Shown: one piece after another, positions 1 to 11,860 of the stretch
How the letters are laid out: each line of letters begins with the position of its first letter
Position numbering within the stretch: the first letter of the stretch is position 1
DNA from: Roseateles chitinivorans
GTDB taxonomy: Bacteria; Pseudomonadota; Gammaproteobacteria; Burkholderiales; Burkholderiaceae_C
NCBI RefSeq assembly: GCF_002761755.1
Contig: NZ_PEOG01000026.1
Coordinates: 1-64,000, forward strand
Direction: 5' to 3'
Length of the DNA: 64,000 bases
The notes under the pieces: generated by a model
Told to the model about the DNA's origin: nothing
Seen by the model: the letters and a program-made list of their open reading frames with translations, nothing else
Databases searched by the model: none
Translations under genes and position numbers: made by a program

Positions 1-1865
1 CCGCCGACACGCCGACCGAGACGGTCGCCGCAGCGGTGACCGCGGAAGCGCCTGCCCTGGATGCCGAGGCTCCGAAGCCCAAGCGCCGCACGACGAAGAA
101 GACCGCTGAGGCCGCTGGCGCCGCGGAAGCCGTCGAGGCGCCCGTCGCCGTGGCGGCCGAGCCGATCCGCCACCTGCCTGTCGCGACCGTCGAGGTGTCG
201 CCGGCGCCGGTGTCGCCAGTCGCGGAAGCGGTCGGCGAATTGGTTTCGCACGAGGCTCGCGGCGCTGGCCCGGTGGGCGGCGACGCCGCCGACGGCGAAG
301 CGGGTGGCGAGCGCGAGGGGCGCGGCCGCAATCGCCGCCGCCGCGGTCGCGACCGTGATCGCGAACCCCGCGACGGTCAGCAGGCGCAGGCCCAGGAGTC
401 CGGTCAGCGACCCGCGCGCGCACCGCAGGGCGAGGGGGCTGAAGTCGCCGCCGATCCGGTCGATGACGCCCAGCTGCAGGCCGAGGCCCAGGCGCGCTTC
501 GACGCGCTGGTGTCCGGTGCCTTCGACGCGGATGTCGAAGGCGAGGACGACGCCTCGGTGGCGGGTGCCGCGGAGGTCGAAGCCTCCGGCGACGAGGGCG
601 AGGCTGGCGCTGACGGTCAGCCTGCCAAGCGCGTGCTCGCGCCCGATGCCGATGCGCCCAAGCTGCAGAAGGTGCTGGCGCAGGCCGGCGTCGGTTCCCG
701 CCGTGACATCGAGGACATGATCGCCAAGGGCCAGATCACGGTGAATGGCGAGGTCGCGCATGTCGGCCAGCGCATTTCCTACGGCGACCGCGTGGCGGTG
801 GCAGGCAAGCCGATCAAGGTCCGCATCGCCCCGGTGGCGCCGCGCATCCTGGCGTACCACAAGCCGGTCGGCGAGGTCGTCACCTTCAACGACCCCGAGG
901 GTCGTCCCACCGTCTTCCGCAACCTGCCGCGCCTGCCGCAGGGCAAGTGGCAGTCGGTCGGTCGCCTGGACCTGAACACCGAAGGCCTGTTGCTGTTCAC
1001 CAATTCCGGTGAGCTGGCCAACCAGCTGATGCACCCCCGCTTCGGCGTCGAGCGCGAGTACGCGGTGCGCGTGCTGGGCTCGCTGAGCAAGGAGCAGAAG
1101 GACAAGCTGCTGACCGGCGTCGACGTCGACGGCCAGCAGGCGAGCTTTAAGAGCATCGAGGACGGCGGCGGCGAAGGCGTGAACCGCTGGTACCGCGTCG
1201 TCATCACCGAAGGGCGCAACCGTGAGGTCCGCAAGCTGTTCGAGAGCGTCGGCCTGGCCGTCAGCCGCCTGATCCGCATCCGCTACGGCACCGTCGTGCT
1301 GCCGCGTGGCCTGCGCCGTGGCGTCTACATCGAGTTGGGCGACGCCGATGTCCGCGTCATCCGCCAGCTGGCTGGCAACGAGCCGCGCCCGCCGCGCAAC
1401 AACGACCGCGCCGAGCGTCGCGACAAGCGCCGCAGCGGCAACAGCGGCGGCCCGCGTCCGAGCCGTCCGGAGCCGTCGCGGCAGGAGCAGCGCAACGAGC
1501 AGCGCGCCCATCAGCCGCAGCGCCCGCAGCAACAGCAGCAGGAGCGCGAACGCGATCGCCGGCCCCGCAACGAGGACGATGACGATTTCATCCCGAAGCA
1601 CATCAACCCGTTGGAGCAGACCTTCGACCGCCGCTTCGCCACCGGCAGCAAGCGCATTCCGCAAGGATTCGGCAAGGGCGGCAGCGATGCGGGCGACCAT
1701 GGCCGCGGCAACCAGCGCGGTCCGGGCGGCGAACGCATTCCGGATCCGATGAAGACCTCGATGGGCTACATCGGCGCCGATGCCTTCATCAACCGGGGCG
1801 GCAATCGCGGCGGTCGTCGCGGCGGCGGTGGTGGGGGCGGCGGCGGTGGCCGCGGTCGCCGCTGA
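1..1865 (+). CDS. rluB: 23S rRNA pseudouridine synthase RluB, 5' end outside window
   Basis: RsuA/RluB-family synthase that isomerises a uridine (U2605 in E. coli numbering) of 23S rRNA. The frame is open to the left edge, so the GTG at 36 is only a possible internal start and the true start probably lies upstream. Order: roughly 210 residues of Ala/Glu/Asp/Arg-rich low complexity including an Arg-rich patch near 330-375; an S4 RNA-binding domain (LQKVLAQAGVGSRR, about 660-790); a catalytic domain with GRLDLNTEG, whose Asp codon at 969 is the expected nucleophile; and a tail of about 190 residues rich in Arg, Gln and Pro that ends in a Gly/Arg run resembling an RGG box. The core is standard. 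At more than 609 residues it is about twice E. coli RluB (291 residues) because of the two extensions. Confidence 0.93.
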   Translation, partial: ADTPTETVAAAVTAEAPALDAEAPKPKRRTTKKTAEAAGAAEAVEAPVAVAAEPIRHLPVATVEVSPAPVSPVAEAVGELVSHEARGAGPVGGDAADGEAGGEREGRGRNRRRRGRDRDREPRDGQQAQAQESGQRPARAPQGEGAEVAADPVDDAQLQAEAQARFDALVSGAFDADVEGEDDASVAGAAEVEASGDEGEAGADGQPAKRVLAPDADAPKLQKVLAQAGVGSRRDIEDMIAKGQITVNGEVAHVGQRISYGDRVAVAGKPIKVRIAPVAPRILAYHKPVGEVVTFNDPEGRPTVFRNLPRLPQGKWQSVGRLDLNTEGLLLFTNSGELANQLMHPRFGVEREYAVRVLGSLSKEQKDKLLTGVDVDGQQASFKSIEDGGGEGVNRWYRVVITEGRNREVRKLFESVGLAVSRLIRIRYGTVVLPRGLRRGVYIELGDADVRVIRQLAGNEPRPPRNNDRAERRDKRRSGNSGGPRPSRPEPSRQEQRNEQRAHQPQRPQQQQQERERDRRPRNEDDDDFIPKHINPLEQTFDRRFATGSKRIPQGFGKGGSDAGDHGRGNQRGPGGERIPDPMKTSMGYIGADAFINRGGNRGGRRGGGGGGGGGGRGRR

Positions 1866-1972
1866 GCGGATTCAAGTTCCCTGATGCCGCCGAGATCGGC
1901 GGGCGGGGAGGGCCGGGGCATCCGACTCCGACCACCAGCCCCCGGCGACCCCGTCCGATGACGGGTTGTCAC

Positions 1973-2000
1973 TTGGGGGCTTGACTTCAAGCATTACAAT
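1973..2000 (+). promoter_or_regulatory. Putative ndk promoter
   Basis: A good -10 hexamer, TACAAT (1995-2000), is followed by GCCGG and a short T run. A weak -35 candidate TTGGGG (1973-1978) lies 16 bases upstream. It sits 39 bases ahead of ndk in the only non-coding gap after rluB. The same TACAATGCCG string precedes hisZ. The -10 is convincing; the -35 is inferred. Confidence 0.5.
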
Positions 2001-2039
2001 GCCGGGTTTTGCCAAGCCCAAGATTTTCAAGGAAAAGAC

Positions 2040-2465
2040 ATGGCCATCGAACGCACCCTCTCCATCATCAAGCCCGATGCCGTGGCCAAGAACGTCATCG
2101 GCCAGATCTACTCGCGCTTTGAAGGCGCCGGCCTGAAGATCATCGCCTCGAAGCAGAAGCAGCTGTCGCGCGCCGAAGCCGAAGCGTTCTACGCCGTGCA
2201 CAAGGCCCGCCCGTTCTTCAACGACCTGGTGAACTTCATGATCTCCGGTCCGGTCCAGATCCAGGTCCTGGAAGGCGAAGGCGCCATCCTGAAGAATCGC
2301 GACCTGATGGGCGCCACCGACCCGAAGAAGGCCGAGAAGGGCACGATCCGCGCCGACTTCGCCGACAGCATCGACGCCAACGCGGTGCACGGCTCCGACG
2401 CCCCCGAAACCGCCGCCGTGGAAGTTGCCTTCTTCTTCTCCGGCCTGGAAATCAACGCCCGCTGA
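2040..2465 (+). CDS. ndk: Nucleoside diphosphate kinase
   Basis: Cytoplasmic enzyme that moves the gamma phosphate from ATP to other NDPs through a phospho-histidine, balancing NTP and dNTP pools. At 141 residues it has the usual length. It begins [15 protein letters not shown], with the family's N-terminal KPD motif, and carries the active-site stretch [12 protein letters not shown], where His117 is the phosphorylated residue. The ATG is preceded by AAGGAAAAG. It lies between rluB and rlmN on the same strand, 54 bases ahead of rlmN, probably with its own promoter. Confidence 0.97.
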   Translation: MAIERTLSIIKPDAVAKNVIGQIYSRFEGAGLKIIASKQKQLSRAEAEAFYAVHKARPFFNDLVNFMISGPVQIQVLEGEGAILKNRDLMGATDPKKAEKGTIRADFADSIDANAVHGSDAPETAAVEVAFFFSGLEINAR

Positions 2466-2519
2466 ACCGGGCCAAGCCTCTGACCTCCGGGCCACGAGGC
2501 CCTTGAGAAAGAGGAACGC

Positions 2520-3704
2520 ATGATGGACGCGGTCAACCTGCTCGGATTCGATCTGCAAGGCCTGGCCGCGTACTGCGAGCAGCTGGGGGAGAAGCGCTTT
2601 CGCGCGACCCAGCTGTTTCGCTGGATCCATCAGAAGGGCGCGTCGGACTTCGCCCAGATGTCCGACCTGGCCAAGTCGCTGCGCGACAAGCTGGCCGGGC
2701 GCGCCCACATCACCGCGCTGCCGGTGATCTCCGAACATGTCTCTGCCGACGGCACCATCAAGTGGCTGTTCGACGTCGGCCAGGGCAACGCCGTCGAGGC
2801 GGTCTACATCCCCGAGGACGACCGGGCCACGCTGTGCATCTCCAGCCAGGCCGGTTGCGCCGTCGGTTGCCGCTTCTGCTCGACCGGCCACCAGGGCTTC
2901 AGCCGCAACCTGGAGACCTGGGAGATCGTCGCCCAGCTCTGGCATGCCGAGCACACGCTGCGCCAGCGCCTGGGCAAGGACGAACGCATCATCTCCAACG
3001 TCGTGATGATGGGCATGGGCGAGCCGCTGCAGAACTATGCCGCGCTGGTCCCGGCGCTGCGGATGATGCTCGATGACCATGGCTACGGCCTGTCGCGCCG
3101 CCGGGTGACGGTGTCGACCTCGGGCGTGGTGCCGATGATCGACCGCCTGCGCGAGGACGTGCCGGTGGCGCTGGCCGTCTCGCTGCACGCGCCGAGCGAT
3201 CCGCTGCGCGACCAACTGGTGCCGCTCAATCGCAAGTACCCGATCGCGGAACTGCTGGCGAGCTGCAACGCCTACCTGGACAAGGCGCCGCGCGACTTCA
3301 TCACATTCGAGTACTGCATGCTCCACGAGGTGAACGATTCGCCGGAGCAGGCCCGCGAGCTGATCGCGCTGCTCAAGGGCAAGGTGCCCTGCAAGCTCAA
3401 CCTGATCCCGTTCAATCCGTTCCCCGCGTCGGGCCTGAAGCGCAGCTCGAACGAGCGAGTCAAGGCATTCGCCGACCTGCTGATCCAGGCCGGCATCGTG
3501 ACGACCGTCCGCAAGACCCGCGGCGACGACATCGATGCCGCCTGCGGCCAGTTGGCCGGCGAGGTGCAGGACCGGACCCGTGTCCATCTGCGCATGGTGC
3601 GCGCGCCCGTGGTGGTACAGCGGGACGCGACATCGACCGGCACGGCGGCGCCCGCGCCGGCGACCACCTCCTCACCCGTCACTCCCACAGGCCCACGTCC
3701 ATGA
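2520..3704 (+). CDS. rlmN: Dual-specificity RNA methyltransferase RlmN
   Basis: Radical SAM enzyme that methylates C2 of A2503 in 23S rRNA and of A37 in some tRNAs. The Fe-S cluster motif CxxxCxxC is at Cys113, Cys117 and Cys120 ([12 protein letters not shown]). The C-terminal Cys342 (DIDAACGQL) is the expected methyl-carrying cysteine. At 394 residues it is close to E. coli RlmN (384), with a final stretch of about 35 residues rich in Ala, Pro and Thr that looks like a non-conserved tail. Two ATG codons sit in tandem at 2520 and 2523 after GAGGAA; the first is used here. Its stop overlaps the pilW start as ATGA, which implies translational coupling. Confidence 0.96.
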   Translation: MMDAVNLLGFDLQGLAAYCEQLGEKRFRATQLFRWIHQKGASDFAQMSDLAKSLRDKLAGRAHITALPVISEHVSADGTIKWLFDVGQGNAVEAVYIPEDDRATLCISSQAGCAVGCRFCSTGHQGFSRNLETWEIVAQLWHAEHTLRQRLGKDERIISNVVMMGMGEPLQNYAALVPALRMMLDDHGYGLSRRRVTVSTSGVVPMIDRLREDVPVALAVSLHAPSDPLRDQLVPLNRKYPIAELLASCNAYLDKAPRDFITFEYCMLHEVNDSPEQARELIALLKGKVPCKLNLIPFNPFPASGLKRSSNERVKAFADLLIQAGIVTTVRKTRGDDIDAACGQLAGEVQDRTRVHLRMVRAPVVVQRDATSTGTAAPAPATTSSPVTPTGPRP

Positions 3705-4522
3705 CCGTTCCGTCGCCCGGCTCCGTCTCTCCGCGTCGTTCCGCCCGGACCCTGTCCGTCGTGTTGTTGATCGCCGCGGCGCTGGCCGGGTGTGTGACGA
3801 CGTCGCCGCAGCAGCAGCAACCGCGGACCGAGAGCGACAAGACCGACAACGACCGCCGCGCCCAGGTGCGCCTGGAGCTGGCCAGCGGCTACTTCGCCCG
3901 CGGGCAGTACGAGACGGCGCTGGACGAGGTCAAGCTGGCGATGGCTGCCAAGCCCGATCTGCCCGAGGCGATCAGCCTGCGCAGCCTCATCTATGCCGCG
4001 ATGGGCGAGTACGCGATGGCCGAGGACGGCTTCAAGCAGTTGCTGGCCCGCGACCGCAACAACGGCGACACCCTGCACAACTACGGCTGGTTCCTGTGCC
4101 AGCGCCAGCGCTACGCCGAGGCGTACCAGCAGTTCGAGGCCGCCGTGGCGCTGCCGGCCTACCGCACGCCGTCGCGCACGCTGCTGGCCTGGGGGGCTTG
4201 CGAGGCGCGCGAGGGTAGGCTGGTGCCGGCGCAGGTCCACCTCTCCAAGGCCTTCGAGGCCGAGCCGGGCAATCCGACGATCGCGCTGAACCTGGGCGAG
4301 GTGCTGTACCGCCAGGGCGAATACGAACGGGCGCGCTTCTACGCCCGCCGCGTCAATAGCAATGTGGAACAGGCCAATGCGGCCAGCCTCTGGCTGGAGC
4401 TGCGCATCGAGCGCCGCCTGGGCAACGCGGCCAACATGGAAGACCTCGGTCAGCAACTGCGGCGCAAGTATCCGCAGGCGGCCGAGACGCAGGCATTGAA
4501 CAACGGTCGATTCGATGAATGA
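3701..4522 (+). CDS. pilW: Type IV pilus biogenesis/stability lipoprotein PilW (PilF-type)
   Basis: Outer-membrane lipoprotein with TPR repeats that helps the type IV pilus secretin assemble. The first 31 residues form a lipoprotein signal peptide ending in the lipobox LAGC, with Cys31 lipidated. TPR-like helices follow ([21 protein letters not shown], cut here: residues about 60-80, then further units to about 230). At 273 residues it matches the family, and the position between rlmN and rodZ is the usual one in betaproteobacteria. No other pilus gene is in the window, so the pilus role rests on family and context. Confidence 0.88.
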   Translation: MTVPSPGSVSPRRSARTLSVVLLIAAALAGCVTTSPQQQQPRTESDKTDNDRRAQVRLELASGYFARGQYETALDEVKLAMAAKPDLPEAISLRSLIYAAMGEYAMAEDGFKQLLARDRNNGDTLHNYGWFLCQRQRYAEAYQQFEAAVALPAYRTPSRTLLAWGACEAREGRLVPAQVHLSKAFEAEPGNPTIALNLGEVLYRQGEYERARFYARRVNSNVEQANAASLWLELRIERRLGNAANMEDLGQQLRRKYPQAAETQALNNGRFDE

Positions 4523-4532
4523 GGGACATCGC

Positions 4533-5582
4533 ATGACTCCGACGGCCGCCGACGAGGCGACGCCCGCAGCCGCATCCGCTGCGCCATCCACCTTCGGTCC
4601 GAGTTCGGCCGGCGCCGTGCTGCGGCGCGCGCGCGAGGCCCGTGGCCTGCACATCGCCGCCCTGGCCGCGACGCTGAAGGTGCCGCAATCCAAGCTGGAG
4701 GCGCTCGAGGGCGACCGCTACCACGAGCTGCCCGATGCGACCTTCGCGCGGGCGCTGGCGCGCTCGATGTGCCGCGTGCTGAAGATCGAGGCCGCGCCGG
4801 TGCTGGCGATGCTGCCCAGCAGCGGCGCCGAGGCCTCGCTGGACCGCGTCACGCCGGGCCTGAACCAGCCGTTCCGCGAGCGCTCGGTGAGCCAGGAGCC
4901 GATGCTGTCGGCTGAGCTGCTGAAGCGTCCGGCCGTGCTGGGCGTGGGTGTGCTGCTGGTCGCTGCGGTGGCCGTGTATGCCATCCCGTCAAGCTGGATC
5001 GAGCAGGTGACGGCGCGCTTCCAGTCGGCGCCCGAACCCTCGACCGCCGTCGTGACACCCGGCCCGGGCAGCGCTGTCGGCACGGCGCCTGCCGCGACCG
5101 ACAGCCCCCCGACCAACATCGAGGCCCCGGTGGTGAGCGCTTCCGAGGCCGCGCCGCAGGCCGCCGCCAGCGTGCCGACGCTGCCGCCGCAGACCTCCGG
5201 CACCCCGGCGCCGAGCGCGACGCCGGCCGCCACGCCCTCCACCGCGCCAGCGACGGCTCAGACGAGCGCGGCGACGCCGCCGGCCGCTGCCTCCGCCGCC
5301 GCGGTGGTCGGGCAGCCGATGCAGGCTGGCGTGCCCGCGCCCGGCACCTCGGCGCTGAAGGTGCGCGCCAGTGCCGAGTCCTGGGTCGAGGTCGTCGACG
5401 CCAAGGGCCAGGTGCTGCTGTCGCGCCTGCTGCGTTCGGGCGATCAGGTCGACGTCAACGGCGTCGCCCCGCTGAGATTGCGCGTGGGCAACGTGTCCGG
5501 CACGGAACTGGTGTTCCGCGGCCAGCCGGTGGACCTCGCCGCCCGGGCGCGCGACAACGTCGCCCGGCTTGAACTGAACTGA
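4533..5582 (+). CDS. rodZ: RodZ-like helix-turn-helix membrane protein
   Basis: Bitopic inner-membrane protein that links MreB to the cell-wall machinery and supports rod shape. The parts seen are an N-terminal HTH_25 domain ([20 protein letters not shown] onward, about residues 29-95), one membrane segment ([18 protein letters not shown], about 132-150), a long Ala/Pro/Thr-rich periplasmic linker, and a C-terminal DUF4115 domain of about 80 residues. I prefer the ATG at 4533, which follows GAGGG by 7 bases. The upstream in-frame ATG at 4515, inside the end of pilW, has no ribosome site. It lies between pilW and ispG in a common order. Confidence 0.85.
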   Translation: MTPTAADEATPAAASAAPSTFGPSSAGAVLRRAREARGLHIAALAATLKVPQSKLEALEGDRYHELPDATFARALARSMCRVLKIEAAPVLAMLPSSGAEASLDRVTPGLNQPFRERSVSQEPMLSAELLKRPAVLGVGVLLVAAVAVYAIPSSWIEQVTARFQSAPEPSTAVVTPGPGSAVGTAPAATDSPPTNIEAPVVSASEAAPQAAASVPTLPPQTSGTPAPSATPAATPSTAPATAQTSAATPPAAASAAAVVGQPMQAGVPAPGTSALKVRASAESWVEVVDAKGQVLLSRLLRSGDQVDVNGVAPLRLRVGNVSGTELVFRGQPVDLAARARDNVARLELN

Positions 5583-5634
5583 ACCCGGACCGACGGGCGC
5601 CCCGCCAGCCGTACCTCCTTCGCAAGAGCGCCGC

Positions 5635-6935
<1,301 letters not shown>

Positions 6936-6939
<4 letters not shown>

Positions 6940-8243
6940 GCAAGAACATCCAGGCCGTGAAGGGGATGAACGACATCCTCCCGGCCAGCGTCGACCGCAA
7001 GGACAAGCTGCCGAGCAGCCAGCTGTGGAGCTGGTTCGAGACCACGCTGCGCGGCGTGCTGCAGCGCTACGGCTACCAGTACATGCTGACCCCGATCGTC
7101 GAGCCGACCGCGCTGTTCGTGCGCGGCCTGGGCGAGGTGACCGACATCGTCGAGAAGGAGATGTACTCCTTCACCGACAGCATGAACGGCGACCAGCTGA
7201 CGCTGCGTCCCGAGGCCACCGCCGGCATCGTGCGCGCGATGGTCGAGCACAACGCGCTCTACAACGGCCCGCTGCGCCTGTGGACGATGGGCCCGATGTT
7301 CCGTCATGAGCGCCCGCAGAAGGGCCGCTACCGGCAGTTCAACCAGCTGGACGTCGAGGCGCTGGGCTTCGCCGGGCCGGACGTGGACGCCGAGATCATC
7401 CTGATGGTCCGCCGCCTGTGGCAGGAACTGGGCCTGGTGGTCGGCCAGCATGTGCGGCTGGAGCTGAACTCGCTGGGCCAGCCGGAAGAGCGCGCCGCGC
7501 ACCGCGCCGCGCTGATCGCCTACCTGGAAGGCCATGCGGACAAGCTCGACGAGGACGGCAAGCGCCGCCTGCACAGCAACCCGCTGCGCATCCTCGACAC
7601 CAAGAACCCGGCGATGCAGGACGTCGTCGAGGCGGCGCCCAAGCTGATGGACTTCCTGGGCGAGGCGAGCCTGGCCCACTTCAACGCGGTGCGCGCGATC
7701 CTCGACGCCGCCGGGCTGGAGTACCGTATCAACACGCGCCTGGTGCGCGGCATGGACTACTACAACCTGACCGTCTTCGAGTGGGTGACCGACCAGCTCG
7801 GCTCCCAGGGCACGGTCTGCGGTGGCGGCCGCTACGACGGGCTGTTCGAGCAGCTCGGCGGCAAGCCGACGCCCGCGGTCGGCTTCGGCCTGGGCATCGA
7901 GCGGCTGCTGCTGCTGATCGACGAACTCGGCCTGGCGGTGCCGTCCTCGGCGCCGGACGTCTACGCGATCCTGCCCGACGCGGCGGCGCTGTCGCAGGCC
8001 ATGCCGGTGCTGGAGGCGCTGCGCGCCGAAGGGGTCGCGGTGCAGATGCATGCCGGCGGCGGCTCGTTCAAGTCGCAGTTCAAGAAGGCCGATGCCTCGG
8101 GCGCCCGCTTCGCGCTGGTGTTCGGCGCCGACGAGCTCGCCCGGGGCGAGGTCGCGGTCAAGCCGCTGCGCGGCGACGGCGAACAGGTGACACGTCCGCT
8201 TAACACGGCGGCTGCGTGGGCAGCCGATCTGCGCACCGCATAA
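6936..8243 (+). CDS. hisS: Histidyl-tRNA synthetase
   Basis: Class II aminoacyl-tRNA synthetase that charges tRNA-His. The start [16 protein letters not shown] is typical. Class II motif 2 appears as [17 protein letters not shown] and motif 3 as [12 protein letters not shown]. The histidine-specific loops [14 protein letters not shown] and GGGRYDGL are also present, and a C-terminal anticodon-binding domain fills the last 100 residues. At 435 residues it has normal length. The ATG at 6936 overlaps the ispG stop. A longer frame opening at 6210 is only upstream read-through of the same frame across ispG. Confidence 0.97.
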
Positions 8244-8364
8244 TCGCGGCTTCGCCGGGGTGCCCGAGGAGGGCGCCGCCGGCCGCATACAGCAACTCTC
8301 CCAAGCCGGCCGGCGCTCGCGCCGCGCCGGCTTCGACCTTCAACCGACGGACCCTCACTCGCAC

Positions 8365-9039
8365 ATGGCGGCTCATCTCGATCTCGAAGAACAGGAACAG
8401 CTGGAGCAGCTCAAGGCGTTCTGGAAGCGCTGGGGCAATGCGATCACCTGGCTGCTGACGCTGGCGCTGGTGGCCTACGCCGGCTGGACTGGCTGGAATT
8501 ACTGGCAACGCAACCAGGCCGCCAAGGCCGGCGCGATGTTCAGCGAGCTGGAGCGCGCGGTGCAGGCCGGCGACCTGGCCAAGGGCGCTGCCGTGTTCGG
8601 TACGCTGAAGCAAGACTTCGCCTCCACCGGCTACGCGGCGCAGGCGGCGCTGATGACCGCCAAGCTGCAGCTGGACAAGGAGAAGGCCGACGACGCCCGG
8701 GCCACGCTGACCTGGGCGGTGGCGAATGCCAAGGGCGACGCCTACCGCGACCTGGCCCGCCTGCGCCTGGCGGCGCTGCAGATGGACGCCAAGCAGTACG
8801 ACGAGGCCGCCAAGACCCTGGAGGGCGTCAAGAGCGCCGATTTCGCGCCGCTCGCGGCCGACCGGCGTGGCGACCTCGCGCTCTTGCAGAACAAGCCCGA
8901 CGTTGCCAAGGCCGAGTTCAAGAAGGCTTATGACGGCATGGACAAGCAACTGGACTACCGCCGCCTGCTGGAAGTGAAGCTGGCGAGCCTGGGCGTGGCC
9001 GTCGGCGATGCCGCCACGGCCTCGGGAGCGGCGCAATGA
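8365..9039 (+). CDS. YfgM-like TPR protein, SecYEG/BAM-associated
   Basis: Small inner-membrane protein with a periplasmic tetratricopeptide domain. E. coli YfgM binds SecYEG and PpiD and aids handover of exported proteins. A cytoplasmic start (MAAHLDLEEQEQLEQLKAFW) is followed by one membrane helix (ITWLLTLALVAYAGWTGWNY, about residues 30-49), then TPR-like helices to the end. At 224 residues it fits the family (206 in E. coli). I use the ATG at 8365 because the frame upstream (from 8260) is not conserved in character. It overlaps bamB as ATGA, and the hisS-yfgM-bamB-der order matches E. coli. Confidence 0.9.
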   Translation: MAAHLDLEEQEQLEQLKAFWKRWGNAITWLLTLALVAYAGWTGWNYWQRNQAAKAGAMFSELERAVQAGDLAKGAAVFGTLKQDFASTGYAAQAALMTAKLQLDKEKADDARATLTWAVANAKGDAYRDLARLRLAALQMDAKQYDEAAKTLEGVKSADFAPLAADRRGDLALLQNKPDVAKAEFKKAYDGMDKQLDYRRLLEVKLASLGVAVGDAATASGAAQ

Positions 9040-10181
9040 CGGCCCGCGCGACCCTGGGCGCGCTGAGCCGCGCGCTGCTGCTGGGCGGCGTCGCGATGAC
9101 GCTCGGCGCCTGCTCGCTGTTCAGCAGCTCGAATGCGCCCAAGCCGGCGCCGCTGGAGAACATCACCCCGTCGCTGCAGGCCCGCGTGGCCTGGGAAGCG
9201 CGCGTGGACAGCGTCAAGTTCCCGCTGACCGTCACGGCGGTGAACGACCGCTTCGTCGTCGGCGGGTCCGACGGCGTGATCAGCGCGATCTCCGCCGCCG
9301 ACGGCACCACGCTGTGGCGCGCCGACATCGGCAAGGGACTGAGCGCTGGTGTCGGCAGCGATGGCCGCTTCGCCGCGGCGGTGACCCGCGACAACGAGCT
9401 GGTCGTCACCGAGGGCGACAAGATGCTGTGGCGCAAGACGCTGACGACGCCGGTCATCACCTCGCCGTTCGTTGCCGGCGAGCGTGTCTTCGTGCTGACG
9501 CTGGACCGCGCGGTGCTGGCTTTCGACGCTGCCGACGGTCGTCGCTTGTGGGAGCTGCGTCGTCCGGGCGAGCCGTTGACGCTGCAGCAGGCCGGCGTGA
9601 TCGGCGCCTACCAGAACACGCTGCTGGTGGGGCAGGGCTCGCGCCTGGCGGGCGTCGACCCGACCCGCGGCCTGCTGATGTGGGAGGCGACCATCGCCAA
9701 CCCGCGCGGCACCAACGAGGTCGAGCGCCTGGCCGATCTGGTCGGCCCGATGGCCCGTGACAATGAGGTGTTCTGCGCCCGCGCGTTCCAGTCGGCCGTC
9801 GCCTGCGTCAACGGCGAGCGCGGCAACACGATCTGGACCCGCAACAACGCCGGCCTGCGCGGCGTGGGCGCGGATGCCACGATCGTCGTCGGCGGCGATG
9901 CCTCCGACCGGCTGACCGCCTGGGGCACCCGCAGCGGCGACGTCGTCTGGACCGCCGACCAGTTCCAGAACCGCAAGCTCAGCGCGCCGCTGGTGACCGA
10001 CAAGTCGGTCATCGTCGGCGACAGCGAGGGCTATGTGCACTTCCTTTCCAAGGACAAGGGCCAGACCGTGCAGCGCCTGCAGACCGACAGCTCCGGCGTG
10101 GCCGCGGCGCCGGTCCAGCTCGGCGGCACGGTGCTGATCGCCACTCGCAGCGGACGCCTGTACGCGCTGCGCCAAGACTGA
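9036..10181 (+). CDS. bamB: Outer membrane assembly lipoprotein BamB
   Basis: Lipoprotein of the BAM complex, which inserts beta-barrel proteins into the outer membrane. The signal peptide ends in the lipobox LGAC (Cys26). The rest is a PQQ-like eight-bladed beta-propeller; repeated Trp-containing blade motifs such as [12 protein letters not shown] and [10 protein letters not shown] are visible. At 381 residues it matches E. coli BamB (392). The start overlaps the end of yfgM, and der begins one base after its stop. BamA is encoded separately at 33751. Confidence 0.95.
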   Translation: MTARATLGALSRALLLGGVAMTLGACSLFSSSNAPKPAPLENITPSLQARVAWEARVDSVKFPLTVTAVNDRFVVGGSDGVISAISAADGTTLWRADIGKGLSAGVGSDGRFAAAVTRDNELVVTEGDKMLWRKTLTTPVITSPFVAGERVFVLTLDRAVLAFDAADGRRLWELRRPGEPLTLQQAGVIGAYQNTLLVGQGSRLAGVDPTRGLLMWEATIANPRGTNEVERLADLVGPMARDNEVFCARAFQSAVACVNGERGNTIWTRNNAGLRGVGADATIVVGGDASDRLTAWGTRSGDVVWTADQFQNRKLSAPLVTDKSVIVGDSEGYVHFLSKDKGQTVQRLQTDSSGVAAAPVQLGGTVLIATRSGRLYALRQD

Positions 10182-10182
10182 T

Positions 10183-11532
10183 ATGAAACCTGTGATCGCC
10201 CTGGTGGGCCGCCCCAATGTGGGCAAGTCCACGCTGTTCAACCGGATGACGAAGAGCCGCGACGCCATCGTCGCGGACTTCGCCGGTCTCACGCGCGATC
10301 GCCATTACGGCGACGGGCGCCTGGGCGATCGCGAGTTCATCGTCATCGACACCGGCGGCTTCGAGCCCGACAGCTCCACCGGCATCGTCAAGGAGATGGC
10401 CAAGCAGACCCGCCAGGCCGTGGCCGAGGCGGATGCCGTCATCTTCGTGCTGGACGTCCGCACCGGCCTGGCCGGCCAGGACCAGGACATCGGCCGCTAC
10501 CTGCGCCAGTGCAACAAGCGCGTCTTCGTCGCGGTCAACAAGGCCGAGGGCATGAGCGACAGCCCGCTGCTGGCCGAGTTCCATGAGCTCGGCATGGGCG
10601 AGCCGCATCCGGTCTCGGCCGCCCACGGCCAGGGCATCCGATCGCTGCTGGAAGCCGTGCTGGACAGCTTCGAGGCGCCTGTCGAGGGCGAGGCCTTCGA
10701 GGGCGAAGGCGCGGAGGAGGACGAATCCAAGGCCATCCGCCTGGCCGTCGCCGGTCGTCCCAATGTCGGCAAGAGCACGCTGATCAACACCTGGCTGGGC
10801 GAGGAGCGCCTGGTCGCCTTCGACATGCCGGGCACGACGCGCGACGCGATCAGCGTCGACTTCGAGCGCAACGGCCAGAAGTTCAAGCTGATCGACACCG
10901 CCGGCCTGCGCCGCAAGGGCAAGGTGTTCGAGGCGATCGAGAAGTTCTCGGTCGTCAAGACGCTGCAGGCGATCGCCGACGCCAACGTGGTGCTGCTGCT
11001 GATCGACGCGACGCAGGGGGTCACCGACCAGGATGCCCACATCGCCGGCTACATCCTGGACAGCGGCCGCGCGGTGGTCGTGGCGATCAACAAGTGGGAC
11101 GCGATCGACAGCTACCAGCGCGAGACCATCGAGCGCCAGATCCTGACCCGACTTGGATTCCTGCGCTTCGCCCCCATCCTGAAGATTTCCGCGCTGAAGC
11201 GGCAGGGCCTGGGCCCGCTGTGGAAGGCGCTGGCGGATGCCTATTCGTCGGCCTATCGCAAGATGACGACGCCGGTGCTGACCCGTCTCATCCAGGAGGC
11301 GGTGCAGCATCAGCAACCGCAGCGGGCGGGGATCTCGCGTCCGAAGCTGCGCTACGCGCACCAGGGCGGGATGAATCCTCCGATCGTCGTCATTCACGGC
11401 AATGCGCTGGACGGCGTCAGCGACGTCTACAAGCGCTACCTGGAAGGGCGGATCCGCGACCACTACAAGCTGGTCGGTACGCCGCTGCGGATCGAGTTGC
11501 GGTCCTCGAAAAATCCTTTCGCCGAAACCTGA
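10183..11532 (+). CDS. der: Ribosome biogenesis GTPase Der (EngA)
   Basis: Tandem-GTPase factor needed for maturation of the 50S subunit. The first P-loop is GRPNVGKST at residues 8-16 and the second GRPNVGKST begins at residue 191. Each is followed by its DTxG (IDTGG, IDTAG) and NKxE/NKWD elements. A C-terminal KH-like domain follows from about residue 360. An acidic linker ([14 protein letters not shown]) joins the two G domains. At 449 residues it is close to the family norm (490 in E. coli). It starts one base after bamB ends and is co-directional with it. Confidence 0.97.
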   Translation: MKPVIALVGRPNVGKSTLFNRMTKSRDAIVADFAGLTRDRHYGDGRLGDREFIVIDTGGFEPDSSTGIVKEMAKQTRQAVAEADAVIFVLDVRTGLAGQDQDIGRYLRQCNKRVFVAVNKAEGMSDSPLLAEFHELGMGEPHPVSAAHGQGIRSLLEAVLDSFEAPVEGEAFEGEGAEEDESKAIRLAVAGRPNVGKSTLINTWLGEERLVAFDMPGTTRDAISVDFERNGQKFKLIDTAGLRRKGKVFEAIEKFSVVKTLQAIADANVVLLLIDATQGVTDQDAHIAGYILDSGRAVVVAINKWDAIDSYQRETIERQILTRLGFLRFAPILKISALKRQGLGPLWKALADAYSSAYRKMTTPVLTRLIQEAVQHQQPQRAGISRPKLRYAHQGGMNPPIVVIHGNALDGVSDVYKRYLEGRIRDHYKLVGTPLRIELRSSKNPFAET

Positions 11533-11561
11533 GATCGCAGCCGTCCGGGGAAACCCGGTGC

Positions 11562-11570
11562 TGTGATAAG
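11562..11570 (+). promoter_or_regulatory. Possible hfq promoter, extended -10
   Basis: TGTGATAAG has the form of an extended -10 (TGn plus four matches to TATAAT). It lies 42 bases before the hfq GTG, in the 79-base gap after der. A small CCGGG-GAAA-CCCGG hairpin (11545-11558) sits just upstream. No convincing -35 is visible, so this is tentative. Confidence 0.3.
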
Positions 11571-11611
11571 GTGCGGGATTCCAACACCACTCTCACAACA
11601 CGGAGCATATC

Positions 11612-11854
11612 GTGAGCAACAAAGGACAACTCTTGCAAGACCCCTTCCTGAACCTGCTGCGCAAGGAGCATGTTCCTGTGAGCATCTACCTTGTGAACGG
11701 CATCAAGCTGCAAGGCCACATCGAGTCCTTTGACCAGTACGTGGTGCTGCTGCGCAATACGGTGACGCAGATGGTCTACAAGCACGCCATCTCCACGGTG
11801 GTCCCCGGCCGTGCCGTGAACTTCCACGCCGGCGAGAGCAACGACGCCAGCTGA
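11612..11854 (+). CDS. hfq: RNA chaperone Hfq
   Basis: Hexameric Sm-like RNA chaperone that pairs small RNAs with mRNAs. It starts [24 protein letters not shown] (residues 1-24; standard family N-terminus). The Sm1 motif is [20 protein letters not shown] and the Sm2 motif is [10 protein letters not shown]. At 80 residues it has a short acidic tail, shorter than in E. coli (102). The start is GTG at 11612, six bases after CGGAG. It lies upstream of hflX as in most proteobacteria. Confidence 0.98.
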   Translation: MSNKGQLLQDPFLNLLRKEHVPVSIYLVNGIKLQGHIESFDQYVVLLRNTVTQMVYKHAISTVVPGRAVNFHAGESNDAS

Positions 11855-11860
11855 AGCTGA

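Noticed and set aside
1981-2000. TTGACT as the -35 of the ndk promoter
   Set aside because: It is only eight bases from the TACAAT -10, too close to work with it; the weaker TTGGGG at proper spacing is preferred.
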